Below the pieces are notes generated by a model, which did not search any database, was not told the origin of the DNA, and was given only the letters and a program-made list of their open reading frames with translations. Below, in pieces: positions 1 through 10,204 of a stretch of DNA of 64,000 bases. Positions within the stretch are counted from its first letter, which is position 1. Each line of letters opens with the position of its first letter. The stretch covers positions 77,666,201 through 77,730,200 of the forward strand of contig CM055092.1 in NCBI GenBank assembly GCA_029204225.1, in the 5' to 3' direction. Source of the DNA: Diphasiastrum complanatum (lineage: Eukaryota; Streptophyta; Lycopodiopsida; Lycopodiales; Lycopodiaceae). The position numbers were made by a program, and so were the translations under genes.

Positions 1-204
1 ACAAAAAGTTTGATGCCGCTTTTCTTTTTTGATGGTGCAATGATAATATAGGTCATATTGACCATTAATTTCAGAAGATCTATTGTGGATTCTGAACTAA
101 GTGAGTGCTCTAGAATGTGGGCAATTTTAGATGACTTTTTGATCATATCTTTTCCCTCAATGTTTTAGGGTTTACTGTCCTAAAAGCAGTGAAATGTAGT
201 TGCT

Positions 205-366
<162 letters not shown>

Positions 367-388
367 ACAAAGGATCCCATTTTGACCG

Positions 389-651
389 CATGGTCTCTCT
401 CTCTCTCTCTCTCACTCACGGTTCTCACACGGTCCCTGTGCGGCCGAAATGCTCTAAACGAACTGCAAACCGCATGGTCTCTCTCTCTCTCTCTCATACG
501 CTTGTAGATTGGCAGTGTACTCTCAACGGTCTTACTCAGATGCTCTCTCTCTCTCTCTCTCTCTCTCATGGTTCTCACGGTCCCTATGCGGCCTAAATGC
601 TCTGGGTTAACCGCAAACTGCATGGTCTTTCTCTCTCTCTCTCTCTCTCTC
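389..651. repeat. CT-tract minisatellite, ~75-85 bp units
   Basis: After the microsatellite, the phrase CATGGTCTCTCT followed by a CT tract recurs. Two units (about 389-472 and 543-622) share a unique part reading GGTTCTCACACGGTCCCTG or a close variant, then GCGGCC, AAATGCTCT and an AACCGCAAACTG-like end. A middle unit (473-542) keeps the CT tract but has a different unique part. The CT tract appears to be part of the repeated unit. Confidence 0.8.
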
Positions 652-691
652 AATAAAGAATAAACTTCATAATGTTAATCAAAAATTTCCA

Positions 692-990
692 TTACATTAG
701 CAAATAAATCATCCCAGATGGATGTACATATCTGTCTCCAAACAGAGTAACTACTTCATTACCCTCCTGAAATGAGAGCACATGCTTTTCAAAATCAATA
801 TCGACAGATTTTTTAAATAAGTATTCATCCCCTAGAATTATGGTCATACATGCTAAATCTAAAACATAAAAATATATTAACTCTCTATAATCTTGAATCC
901 AAACTGGGAGCTCCAGGACTTTGACATCCCAAGTCTCCAACTTCGCACATGAGTTGAACTAGTATCCACCAGAACTCTCTTCATGTTTAA
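692..990 (-). pseudogene. Ty3/Gypsy retropepsin-like protease fragment
   Basis: Read on the minus strand, the upstream part encodes VLVDTSSTHV, which resembles the retropepsin active site (LVDTGATH in many Gypsy proteases) with Gly replaced by Ser. Further on, in another frame, come MTIILGDEYL and VDIDFEKHVLSF. These correspond to the flap and second half of Gypsy proteases (VILGMDWL, then a VDC/IDW-like strand). A frameshift separates the parts and no gag or reverse transcriptase is adjacent, so this is an isolated fragment. The assignment rests on motif resemblance. The direct neighbour on the other strand is a separate Gypsy integrase fragment. Confidence 0.5.
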
Positions 991-1193
991 CTGTGTCTTT
1001 CAACGAAATAATTCATTAGGCAAGAATGACGCAGTATTGAATGAACATTCACACTCATAATTAACCCTGTTAATTTCCAATTTTAGATTTTCTTTACCTA
1101 GCATCTCAATTATTGAGCTGCGAGTTTCTTTCACTCCGGGCAAAACTTCATAACATGTCCAGACAAAATACAAATTTGCCTACATGTCACTTT

Positions 1194-2023
1194 TCACTTT
1201 TGGTCAGATGTATTCCATAAGCTAGAAACTTCACTCAGTTTTAGTTCTACAGATCATCCTAAATCAAATGGTCAGATGGAAATGACTAATTAGACTATGG
1301 AGGATATGTTGAGGACTTATGTGTCTCCCAGGGAATCTCAATGGGAGGATTACATTCCTTTGATAGAGTTTTATTACTATTGTAGAAAACATTTGGCTAC
1401 AAGTTATAGTTTGTTTATGCTGATGCATTTTTTTTTTTTAAACCTAGACCTTCGGTAAACGTGGAGACGAAGTCTGTTAAGATCCAGAAAGTTGAATATG
1501 ATATGCAAGAAATATTGCAAGTAGCACGCGAGTATATCCGAAGTGCTCAAGATGGACCTAAGCACTATGCCGATCGTAAGAGGTCTCCTAGATATTTAAA
1601 AAGTTGATGACTGGGTATATCTTAGAATTCCAAAAGATTCTAAGACTATGTGTATGGGTAAGCATTATAAGTTGTCTACCAGATATTTTGGACCGTTTTA
1701 GATTCTAAGAAAAATTGGTTCTTTAGCTTACGAACTTGATCTTCAAGATAAGTCAACTGCTCACCCAGTGTTTCATGTAAGCTGGTTAAAAGTAAGTTTA
1801 CATGAATGTGATGTAGTTGGTTCTGATGAGGATCTTACCCACTTGGATGATTTATCGCTTAGTGTACCTTTGGAACCTGAAAGAATACTCAGAATCAGAG
1901 ATAAACATTTGAGAAATCGTTCTATCTTTGAGTGCTTGATTAGGTGGAAGGGTCGGACTGAGGATGATGTTTCATGGGAAAGAGTTGAAAGCATAAAAAA
2001 GAACTTCCCTAGTGTGAAAGTAT
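1194..2023 (+). pseudogene. Ty3/Gypsy (chromovirus) integrase C-terminus with chromodomain
   Basis: The integrase core end is readable from about 1239 (SSTDHPKSNGQME, then a DMLRTYVSPRE-like stretch), matching the HPQTDGQTE region of Gypsy integrases. The conserved AHPVFHVSWLK module lies around 1756-1794. A C-terminal chromodomain follows, with PERILRIRD, the core LIRWKGR and DDVSWE; this is the signature of chromoviruses, whose chromodomain directs integration to heterochromatin. There are in-frame stops at about 1290 and 1699, and one extra A near 1601 shifts the frame. The coding region is cut after SVKV by an LTR of a different element that starts at 2024. Gag, protease and reverse transcriptase are missing. 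Confidence 0.88.
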
Positions 2024-2713
2024 TGTATTTTAGGACCATAAATGGATCTACGAAAGATCCACAAGAGTGATTGGATGCTTGATTAACAATCTATCAAAAA
2101 ACTAGACACAAAAAAAGTTGATCTAGGTTGGCAATTTGACAAACAACAAGCATTAACAATCAAAAGCATTGATCAACATTGCAATCCGAGCCCACACGTG
2201 CAAGCCACAGCCTGTTGTACGGCCTGTAGACTGAGAATGAAGTAAAATAACTTTGGTTGCATGTGGATCAATAAAAACTCAATGTACATAGTGGAGTAGC
2301 TTGAGATTGCCAATGAGCTCCAAAAATAATCTATCTTCTTACTATGGAGCTTGGAATACATAGAAAAAGTGACTTCCTTTCTGAAGTTAGGTGGATTTCC
2401 AGCATGTAATAAGGAAGTTAACTTGGCTCTCTTGCCCTAATTTGCAACCCTAGCCTAATTCCTAGAATCATGTCTAGTAGGTGACTAGTTGGTCAATGTT
2501 TCACTTTACACTTAGGTGTAGGTCCTATAATCTAGGAATCACTACCAAAATGACATGACCAACCCTTTAGACTTGATCTAACCTATAGTAGGTTAGGTTT
2601 TCCACGTGGCTCCATGGCCTCACATGTGTGGGACCCACTTGTGTACATAATTTTCATTATTCTACATGGTTTTCGATCAAGCTAAATTTGCCCATTTTTG
2701 GCAATTCTTTACA
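2024..2713 (-). repeat. Copia LTR (copy 1), stranded inside the Gypsy element
   Basis: It begins TGTATTTTAGGACC and ends GGCAATTCTTTACA, matching the LTR at 6827-7362 over most of its length, but it holds about 150 extra bases around 2185-2360. Gypsy coding sequence ends at its left edge and the Gypsy 3' region resumes at its right edge, so it behaves like a solo LTR. No 5-bp target duplication is visible (AGTAT on the left, CCTAG on the right). Confidence 0.8.
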
Positions 2714-3262
2714 CCTAGCTTCCACTTTTGAGAACAAAAGTAGTTGAAGGGAAAAATAATTTTACGTCCATGTCCAATATGTGGGATTCAGAATAGTTCT
2801 TGAAATGGATAGCCGTTAGTCCAATGTATAAGGTTATTATTTAAGCCACATCATTTCGGGCTTGGCCAATGATGTATGTAATAATCTTATGAGGGCCCAG
2901 GTGCTCTAATGGGACCTATGGAGCTTTTGCATGGTGATTGACGACTTTTGTGCAAGAATAAGAGGTCAAATGCTTTTGATAGGATTGAAGGGATCCTAGA
3001 GAGAATACTCTCTAGCTTTTGGAGAGTATATATCTATTAGAACTCTCCCATCTCCTCATTGTTTTTTCTGATTTCAAAAGCCAGGATCCTCTCCTCTTTT
3101 ACATTCAGTCACCTTGGCTTGGGAGTGAAGTGGTTAGGGATTTGACTAGCCATTTCTTGTTGGTTAAGTGGTTTTGCTCCACAGGTGTCCTTTTGGTTGC
3201 ATGTAACAGGACTTGAGAAGATCTTTACTTGGTGATCGTTATAGTACCGCAGGTACAGGTTG
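2714..3262 (+). mobile_element. Gypsy 3' region / LTR-like segment (copy 1)
   Basis: It continues the interrupted Gypsy element (CCTAGCTTCCACTTTTGAG follows the pol end) and then holds AT-rich LTR-like DNA with no coding potential. A near-identical copy lies at 7363-7917. The short open frame at 3019-3216 is present in both copies only because they are duplicates. Confidence 0.65.
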
Positions 3263-3265
3263 TTC

Positions 3266-3558
3266 GATTGGATCTCTTGCTCTAATTTGCAATCCTAGCC
3301 TAATTCCTAGAGTCATGTCTAGTAGGTGACTAGTTGGTAATTTTTCACCTTAAACTTAGGTGTAGGTCCTATAATCTAGGAATCACTACCAAAATGACAT
3401 GACCAACCCTTTAGACTTGATCTAACCGATAGTAGGGTAGGTTTCTCACATGGCTCCATGGCCTCACATGTGTGGGAATCACTTATGTACATAATTTTCA
3501 TTATTCTACATGGTTTTTGATCAAGCTAGATTTGCCATTTTTTTGGCAATTCTTCACA
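3266..3558 (-). repeat. Truncated 3' LTR of the minus-strand Copia element
   Basis: It matches the distal part of the LTR copies at 2024-2713 and 6827-7362 (shared stretch from CTAATTTGCAA to GGCAATTCTT) and ends TTCACA beside the polypurine tract. The outer half is missing: the sequence switches from duplicated Gypsy DNA to the middle of the LTR near 3262-3268, which marks a recombination breakpoint. Confidence 0.8.
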
Positions 3559-3769
3559 CTCCTCCTCAAATTTGGCTTGATCTATCTACAACTCTCTTGC
3601 TAGATGAATGAATGCTTTTAGAAATGTCTAAAAAATCCAGCTACAAACAAGGAACTTTTGAGACTCCAATAGAGAATGATGTCCATGAAGGATCTTTAAC
3701 CACCTCTTACAAGATTCCTTACAAGATGTTTCACAAATGTGTCTATTTACATGTAGCACACTTCAACAA

Positions 3770-4590
3770 CTATACATGATTCCAAGCCATGGATTCCAAG
3801 GCATTTTGTGCACTTGAAGATACATCAATAAAACTATTAAGTGCATACATAATGTTGCCAAAGACAACTTGCCTTGATTGATCCACATGATTGAGCCTTG
3901 ATGGCTCCATCTTGATACTCAAGGTTCTTCTTGGAGTTCTCGGGCCTTGAGCTTGCTCCTCCATTTGACTTGACTCCAAGCCATCAATGAATTGAATAAG
4001 GTGTAGGAGCTTCTTCAAGTTTACAAATCTTCCACTCTTGAAAGATCACATTTCCACCATTGACAACTTCTTTGGTGGAAAACAAGTAGATTCTACAATC
4101 TCTTCTTGAAGAGCAAAACACTACCATTATTCCTATCATTGGAATAGGATAATCTTTGGTCCTTACATTGGAATGATCATGCTCAAAGCATGTGGACCCA
4201 AAGATTTCCAATACAAATGATGTTTCATATGGTTATCCAATGAAATTGCTTTATCAACAACAAATGGAGATTTGAAAGCATCTAATTTCATTGTCTTGTC
4301 ATAAAGAGTACTAAACATCATAGATCTTAAAGATAAGCAACAAGTCACTCCATGTCTACTAATATTATCCAACAAGTATTCAAAGATAGTACTCTCCAAT
4401 GCTCACCATCCTTGCAAGATGCACACTTGAATGAAAAATTTGCATGCAATTTGATGACTCGGCCTTTGTCATTGAGGACCTCCTTGGAACTCTCCTGCTT
4501 TGAGGCTGATCCTCAAGATCTTCCTCCTTTTGATGCTCCTCTTCAATGCAAGCAAGATCACACTTTGCCAATATCTCCTCCTTTGTGAAA
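3770..4590 (-). pseudogene. Copia integrase C-terminal tail and RT start (degenerate)
   Basis: Several minus-strand frames carry recognisable Copia pieces. IFGSTCFEHDH corresponds to the FGC.CFVHVP stretch after the integrase core. FSTKEVVNGGNVIFQE corresponds to the strand usually read as PSTKKVV..RDV.F.E. RTPRRT is typical of the linker to reverse transcriptase, and ALNSFIDVSSSAQNALESM resembles the beginning of the Copia reverse transcriptase. The reading frame changes repeatedly, and the catalytic YVDD part is absent. Directly downstream on the minus strand are the polypurine tract and the truncated 3' LTR, so most of reverse transcriptase and all of RNase H have been lost. Confidence 0.6.
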
Positions 4591-4591
4591 C

Positions 4592-5845
4592 TCACACTCT
4601 CAAAAGCAACACTAGCTTCCAACTTAAAATTCTTTCATGTTTAAATCCCTTTGAAATGCAAACATCATTCTTAAAAATGGAACAAACACCATGCTCAAAG
4701 TGGACATCCAAACCACTTTCCAAGAGGTGACCAACACTTAGAATATTCTTGGTGATTGATGGTACATGGACATTTTCCATACTTATTGAGGATTCTAGAT
4801 ACAAAGAGATGGTACCAACACGATCTATCCTATAGTAAAGACAAAATTTTTAGCATTATTGAATGAGTGTAAGGTTGAGAAAAAATCCTTTTTACAAGAC
4901 ATGTGGGAGCTAGCCCCACTACCAGTCCACCAAGTGTCTCTTGAATTGCTATTGCTTGGTGAGGATGTAGATGCCATCAAGAATGTAGATACTTCATCCT
5001 CCTTCTCCTCATGTGCAAGGTTTCCTTGTTTGTCCTCCTCTTCTTGTGCTCTTAGCCTCTTGTAGCATTCAGATGCATAATGCCCATTCTTTCCACAAAA
5101 GAAGCATTTTTTCTTTGACTTGTCCTTTGAGTTTGATGCATTATCCTCTTCTTTGGCATCCTTTGGATGCTTCTTCTTTCCATTGGTCTTCTTTTTGCCC
5201 TTGAATGAGAAATTGGCTTTCTCATCTCCATCCTGCAAGGACAATGAACTCATTCTTGCTTTGGTGTGGAGCATCCTACACTCTTTAGCCTCTAATACAC
5301 TGTGAAGTTTTTCTATAGTTGGCAAAGTGTCTTGGATGACAAAACTTTGGAGCAAATTTGCAAAGTCATCTCCTAGACCATTAAGAAAAATTTGTACAAG
5401 CTCTCCATTTTGAGTATTTTCTCCAATGGAAGCCAACTCCATATTTAGAGACTTGATTCTAAGCACATAGTCTTGTGCACTCTTCTCACTTCTTCTCATG
5501 CTTTGCAAAATCTGATTTCTAAGCATGAGGACTCTAGAAGTGTTGCTAGATTCATAGATTGATTTTAAAGACTTCCAAGACTCTTTAGCACTCATCAGTA
5601 CATGCTGATACTTCTCTCAACAAATCATGGCTCACATTCATCTTCACACAATGAAGTGCAAGCCTAGATTTCTTCTTGTATCTAGCTAACTCCTGTGCAC
5701 CTAGAGGTTCATCTTCATCTTCAATCAGAAAATCATAGAGGTCTTGGAGCACCATGAGTGACTCCTTCCTAACCTTTCAAACAACATAATTAGTAGAATT
5801 CAATTTCTCACTAGGTTTTAGAAGGTAAGCTCCAGTAGATCCCAT
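4592..5845 (-). pseudogene. Copia gag (UBN2-type) with CCHC knuckle and protease
   Basis: Translation starts at MGSTGAYLLKPSEKLNSTNY (ATG at 5845). The next conserved position, normally Trp in the NY..W motif, is TGA. After a frameshift near 5590 the UBN2-type gag core follows (SWKSLKSIYESSNTSRVLML). A retroviral zinc knuckle reads CFFCGKNGHYASEC, an intact CX2CX4HX4C. The protease active site is WWTGSGASSHMS, so the catalytic Asp of D-S-G is replaced by Gly (GAT to GGT or similar). A protease-side continuation (VHVPSITKNILSVG) lies in another frame near 4750. Gag forms the virus-like particle and the knuckle binds RNA. The frameshift, nonsense codon and lost catalytic Asp make this copy non-functional. 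Confidence 0.9.
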
Positions 5846-6810
5846 CTTACTAGTGAATTCTACACACAAGAAATAGATTTGATTGACTTTAAAACTCACA
5901 AAGGTCCCACACTTGTAGTGTTTATATTTTTAATCCAACAAATTTTAATCTCAGTTCTAGCACTCCCTTACAAAGTTGGAATGAAGGTAAGATGATGTGA
6001 AATCTACTTACAATCAAATCTTGCCAATTTTTCACTCTATTGATTACTCTTGAGAAAATCAATGAACACAAAGTAGATTGAACTTCTTGACCCTCCCTAA
6101 GTTCTTTTCAAAAATTTTCTCACAAGAAACTTACTTGAAATGCACAAAGATTCAAGTAGCAAGATCCCCTTCATCTTGATCCAAAAGAACTTTTTTGGAA
6201 GGATCCTACAAAACAAAGCTTAGAAAAATTGAAATTGATTTGATCCTAAAAACTCACAAAGATTTCACTTTGGCTTGATTACCTCAAATTTGACTTCTAG
6301 CCCTCTCTTGGACTTCTAGTCACAGTTCTTACACCCCCTCACAATGATGAAATGCATATTAGATGAAATTCTATCAATGACATATCATATCCTATCAATT
6401 TTGGCTATTTTTGGACAAAAACAAGACTAAATCTCACTCACACCTCTTGATGGTTTTACAAAACCTATATATCACTTAAAGAGGACTCGTTCTCAGCCTA
6501 GATTAATTAGATTCCATGACACTAAGTCAAATATAATCAATGGCACTTGATCTTGGTAGCTTTTCCTAGGATTAGCACCAAAAAACACCATCTTGATGCA
6601 ATAGAATCCAAATTTATGGATCTAACTAACATTGAGCATTAAATGCATGTTCATAAGTTCCACATACGGATTTTGGTCCCTACCAAGTTTGGGATCAAAT
6701 TCCCTTACCAAAGCATAGTTTCAAACTCGTCATCTCAATACTGATTTTTAGCACCAAAACTTGCTAAAAATGGATTTGCTTTTGATCAATGGTTAATGCT
6801 CTTGTACTTG

Positions 6811-6822
6811 GCTCTGATACCA
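6811..6822 (-). promoter_or_regulatory. Primer-binding site (initiator tRNA-Met)
   Basis: The minus strand reads TGGTATCAGAGC, the usual plant Copia primer site complementary to the initiator tRNA-Met 3' end. It lies 4 bases inside the 5' LTR and fixes the element's orientation. Confidence 0.9.
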
Positions 6823-6826
6823 GTAC

Positions 6827-7362
6827 TGTACTTTAGGACCATAATTGGATCTACAAAAGATCCACAAGAGTGATTGGATGCTTGCTTACAAATCTATCAG
6901 AAAACTAGACACAAAAAAGTTGATCTAGATTGGCAATTTGACAAACAACAAGCATTGACAATCAAAAGCATTGATCAACATTGAAATTCACACATGCAAG
7001 ACACAAATACTAGCAAAAGTGACTTCCTTTGTGAAGTTAGGTGGATTTTCAGCATGTAAGAAGGAAGTTAACTTGGCTCTCTAACCCTAATTTGCAACCC
7101 TGGCCTAATTCCTAGAGTCATGTCTAGTAGGTGACTAGTTGGTCAATTTTTCACCTTAAACTTAGGTGTAGGTCCTATAATCTATAAATCACTACCAAAA
7201 TGACATGATCGACCCTTTAGACTTGATCTAACCTATAGTAGGGTAGGTTTTCCACGTGGATCCATGGCTTCACATGTGTGGGACCCACTTATGTACATAA
7301 TTTTCATTATTCTAAATGGTTTTTGATCGAGCTAGATTTGCCCATTTTTGGCAATTCTTTAA
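6827..7362 (-). repeat. 5' LTR of the minus-strand Copia element
   Basis: It begins TGTACTTTAGGACC on the plus strand and ends GGCAATTCTTTA, with the last CA of the TG..CA boundary damaged. It is about 150 bp shorter than the copy at 2024-2713 because of an internal difference near 6990-7010. Confidence 0.85.
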
Positions 7363-7917
7363 CCTAGCTTCCACTTTTGAGGACAAAAGTAGTTCAAGGT
7401 GAAAATAATTTTACGTCCATGTCCAGTATGTGGGATTCAGAATAATTCCTGACATGGATAGTCGTTAGTCCAATGTATAAGGTTATTATTTAAGCCACAT
7501 CATTTCGGGCTTGGCCAATGATGTACTTAATTATCTTATGAGGGCCTAGGTGCTCTAATTGGACCTATGGAGCTTTTGCATGGTGATTGACGACTTTTGT
7601 GCAAGAATAGGAGGTCAAATGCTTTTGATAGGATTGAAGGGATCCTAGAGAGAATACTCTCTAGCTTTCGGAGAGTATATAACCTATTAAAACTCTCTCA
7701 TCTCCTCATTGTATTTTCTGATTTCAAAACCCAGAATTCTCTCCTCTCTTGCATTCAGTCACCTTGGCTTGGGAGTGAAGTGGTTAGGGATTTGACTAGC
7801 CATTTCTTGTTGGTTAAGTGGTTTTGCTCCACAGGTGTCCTTTTGGTTGCATGTAACAGGACTTGAGAAGATCTTTACTTGGTGATCATTATAGTACTGC
7901 AGGTACAGGTTGATCCA
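7363..7917 (+). mobile_element. Gypsy 3' region / LTR-like segment (copy 2)
   Basis: This is a near-identical copy of 2714-3262, from CCTAGCTTCCACTTTTGAGG to the GCAGGTACAGGTTG end. It is the expected right flank of the Copia insertion into the Gypsy element, whereas copy 1 reflects the duplication. Similarity stops at about 7912-7917. Confidence 0.7.
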
Positions 7918-8970
7918 TTGGGTCCATCTCGATAGGTGCTGCTTCAACTTCAACTAGTGCGAGAACAATTCCTAGTACGTTAAGCACTGGGTTTCTAACA
8001 AAATTTTACAGCAAAATGAATCCCAATCAATCCTAAAAGTGATGGAGGATGCACAAATAAAAGATCTAGATTCAAACTATGAGCTAGAATCAAGACTAGT
8101 TACCAAAACTAGCAAATTTGGCATTTAACTCCACATTAGGCACATAGATTTGATCAAATCAACCAAAGTAAAGTACAGCAAGCTTCTCAGACTTGTAAAT
8201 AGGCTAAGTACCTTCCAAAACAAGCAATTAATGCATAAGAACACTCACATCCAATAGTTGGAACTCGCCACCAAAAGACAATGATGATAGAAGTAGAAAA
8301 ACTCAATTTTTCTTGATAATTTGATGGCGATCCCATCATGTATTTATACATTTCAAGCTCAGATCTGAGCATATTAGGGCACCTCTAAACTTTTCATACC
8401 CTAACCCTAATATCTAACCTAATAGGTCATTGGATCCATGTAGGGTCGAAGATCTTGGGTAGTATAGCCCTCCCGCCTGTCAACAAGGGTTAGTTCACTG
8501 GATAGGTACCTAACTATGTTTAGATGCTATTTTTAGTTAGTTTTCTACTTTTTGTCTAACTCTACCCCCCCTAACACTACTCACACTAACTCTACTTTCC
8601 TAACTAACTTCATCATGATTGTTGGTGAAGAAAAAAGATAGAATAGAAGAGGAAGAAGAAGGAGAAAAGAGAAAGAGAGAGAGATGAGTTGGAGGTTAGC
8701 TCAAATGCTCAATTTCATTGCTTATGGAACTCATTGGGCCATGGGCTTAAGCGCGCAGGATGCCATGCCCTTGCAACACATTTTATTGGTCGATTTTACT
8801 TATTTACAATTCGTTGGGCATACCCCCAACAGGACCCACGACCTGAAGTAGTGCCGGTCCTTCGGCACTCTGCCAGTTCAAACCTAGAATTTTCTGTTCA
8901 AATTTGTTTTCATTTCTACCCTCACTATTTTCGATGCTTAACCATTCTATGTACATTACCGTTTGTACTT
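7918..8970. other. No gene recognised
   Basis: This is degenerate repeat-like DNA with a purine-rich patch at about 8628-8685. The open frame at 8689-8976 has no recognisable domain, has base composition like its surroundings, and overlaps the left arm of the foldback, so I do not call it a gene. Confidence 0.5.
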
Positions 8971-9112
8971 CATTGAAAATAGCATAACTTTTTAACCATG
9001 GCTTCGATGGAGACGAAAATTATACCGTTGGAAAGTCTTGTTGAGCGCTTTTCAACAGTATAATTTTCGTCTCAATCAAAACCACGGTTAAAAAGTTATG
9101 CTATTTTTAATG
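8971..9112. repeat. 142-bp foldback (inverted repeat, MITE-like)
   Basis: The left arm (about 8971-9022, with AAAATAGCATAACTTTTTAA and GAGACGAAAATTATAC) is repeated in reverse complement in the right arm (about 9058-9112) with few mismatches, around a loop of about 35 bp. The pairing extends over nearly the whole element, so it would form a long hairpin. No target duplication is obvious. Confidence 0.8.
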
Positions 9113-9450
9113 ATAATTGCATATTATACTATGAAGAACATGTCATGCTGTATATTTATTCGCGTTGTCACGTAGTCTGCATATTAACATGAAAATTTTC
9201 ACATGCGATGAAAAGATGAAAAGCAAAGGCTGACATCACACCCTCTTCACGCTCATCCCATGCAGCTGTGCTAACAGACTGGACAACGACTGCAGCCACC
9301 CACGATCTCCTACAGACAACACATCCACCCTGTACTTTCTTCATCTGCACACCTGTAACATTATATATATATTGAATACCATTTGCATATTCATTAGTGA
9401 GAGAGAACGAAGAAGAGAAGCTTATTAGAGTTAGACAAAAGTAGATGCTT

Positions 9451-10099
9451 TGTGCATTAATTCTTTATTTTGTCTTTAATAAAGTTTCATTCCTTTACAG
9501 TTTGAATTAGCTTCGTAGAGCACGCGGTTTCACCCGCTATTGTCTTGTGCTCGACCACATTGTCGACATGTATATGTGATATACTTAATTTCATAACAGC
9601 CTTTTGTTCTGCGTTCAGATCTATGTCAATAATGTTATGCTTATCATTATTCATTCTGTCTAACTTTTCTAGTTGCTCAATTTGGTAATCTGTTTTTAGC
9701 ATGACTAATATTTAGTCTTGTCTTTCGCGAATAATTCGCGACTGATTATCAATCGAGCACAGTCTAGCTCACACATAATTTGTCTTGCTATTTGCGACAA
9801 ATTATTCTTCTGGCGTTTCATTTATTAATGTTTGGCTACGTAATCAAGAACGACTGTGATTTCCATCACTAACGTTCTGTTCGTTCCGATAGCTGTAGTC
9901 ATGCTTACGGAGAGAGTCGTATAGCTTGTTATGCTGCGCACGAATACTTTCTATTTGAGTTCGTTTCTCATTCGCGTTTCGTTTCTTGTTCGTGTTTCGT
10001 TTCTCGTTTGTGTTCGTCTTACCCCCTTTGAGCTAAATTTTTTTCGTTTCTAACATACGACACCTTTCTCAACTCTCGTTCATCTCCCTCTCTCCATCA
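9451..10099 (+). repeat. 5' LTR (shared part) of the 9.5-13.4 kb Copia element
   Basis: It runs from TGTGCATTAATTC to CTCTCTCCATCA, just before the primer-binding site. It contains repeated TTCGTTTCTCG-like phrases near 9955-10015 that also occur in the second LTR. The 71-codon minus-strand open frame seen in both LTRs is an LTR feature, not a gene. Confidence 0.8.
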
Positions 10100-10111
10100 T
10101 GGTATCAGAGC
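10100..10111 (+). promoter_or_regulatory. Primer-binding site (initiator tRNA-Met)
   Basis: TGGTATCAGAGC lies directly after the LTR end CCATCA. Confidence 0.92.
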
Positions 10112-10204
10112 TATTTTCATTGCTTGATAAGCTTCCACAGTACAAGACTCTACTAGCCAATAGAGTAATTGTTTTCTTGTTCTGTATTTTCAACATCATA
10201 TTTT

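Larger units (their letters stand above)
3266..7362 (-). mobile_element. Ty1/Copia retrotransposon, internally deleted, minus strand
   Basis: The element reads from high to low coordinates: 5' LTR (7362-6827), tRNA-Met primer site (6822-6811), gag-protease (5845-4592), an integrase tail and the start of reverse transcriptase (about 4400-3770), a polypurine tract (3573-3559 read on the minus strand, GAGGAGGAG at its core), and a 3' LTR cut to about 290 bp (3558-3266). The catalytic part of reverse transcriptase and RNase H are missing. The element sits next to duplicated Gypsy DNA on both sides. Confidence 0.88.

Noticed and set aside
3019-3216. 65-codon frame also present at 7597-7866
   Set aside because: The two are parts of the duplicated Gypsy 3' segment; they show no protein motif.
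9487-9702. 71-codon minus-strand frame that also occurs at 12736-12951
   Set aside because: It lies in both LTRs of one Copia element, so the duplication is not evidence of a gene; no motif is present.
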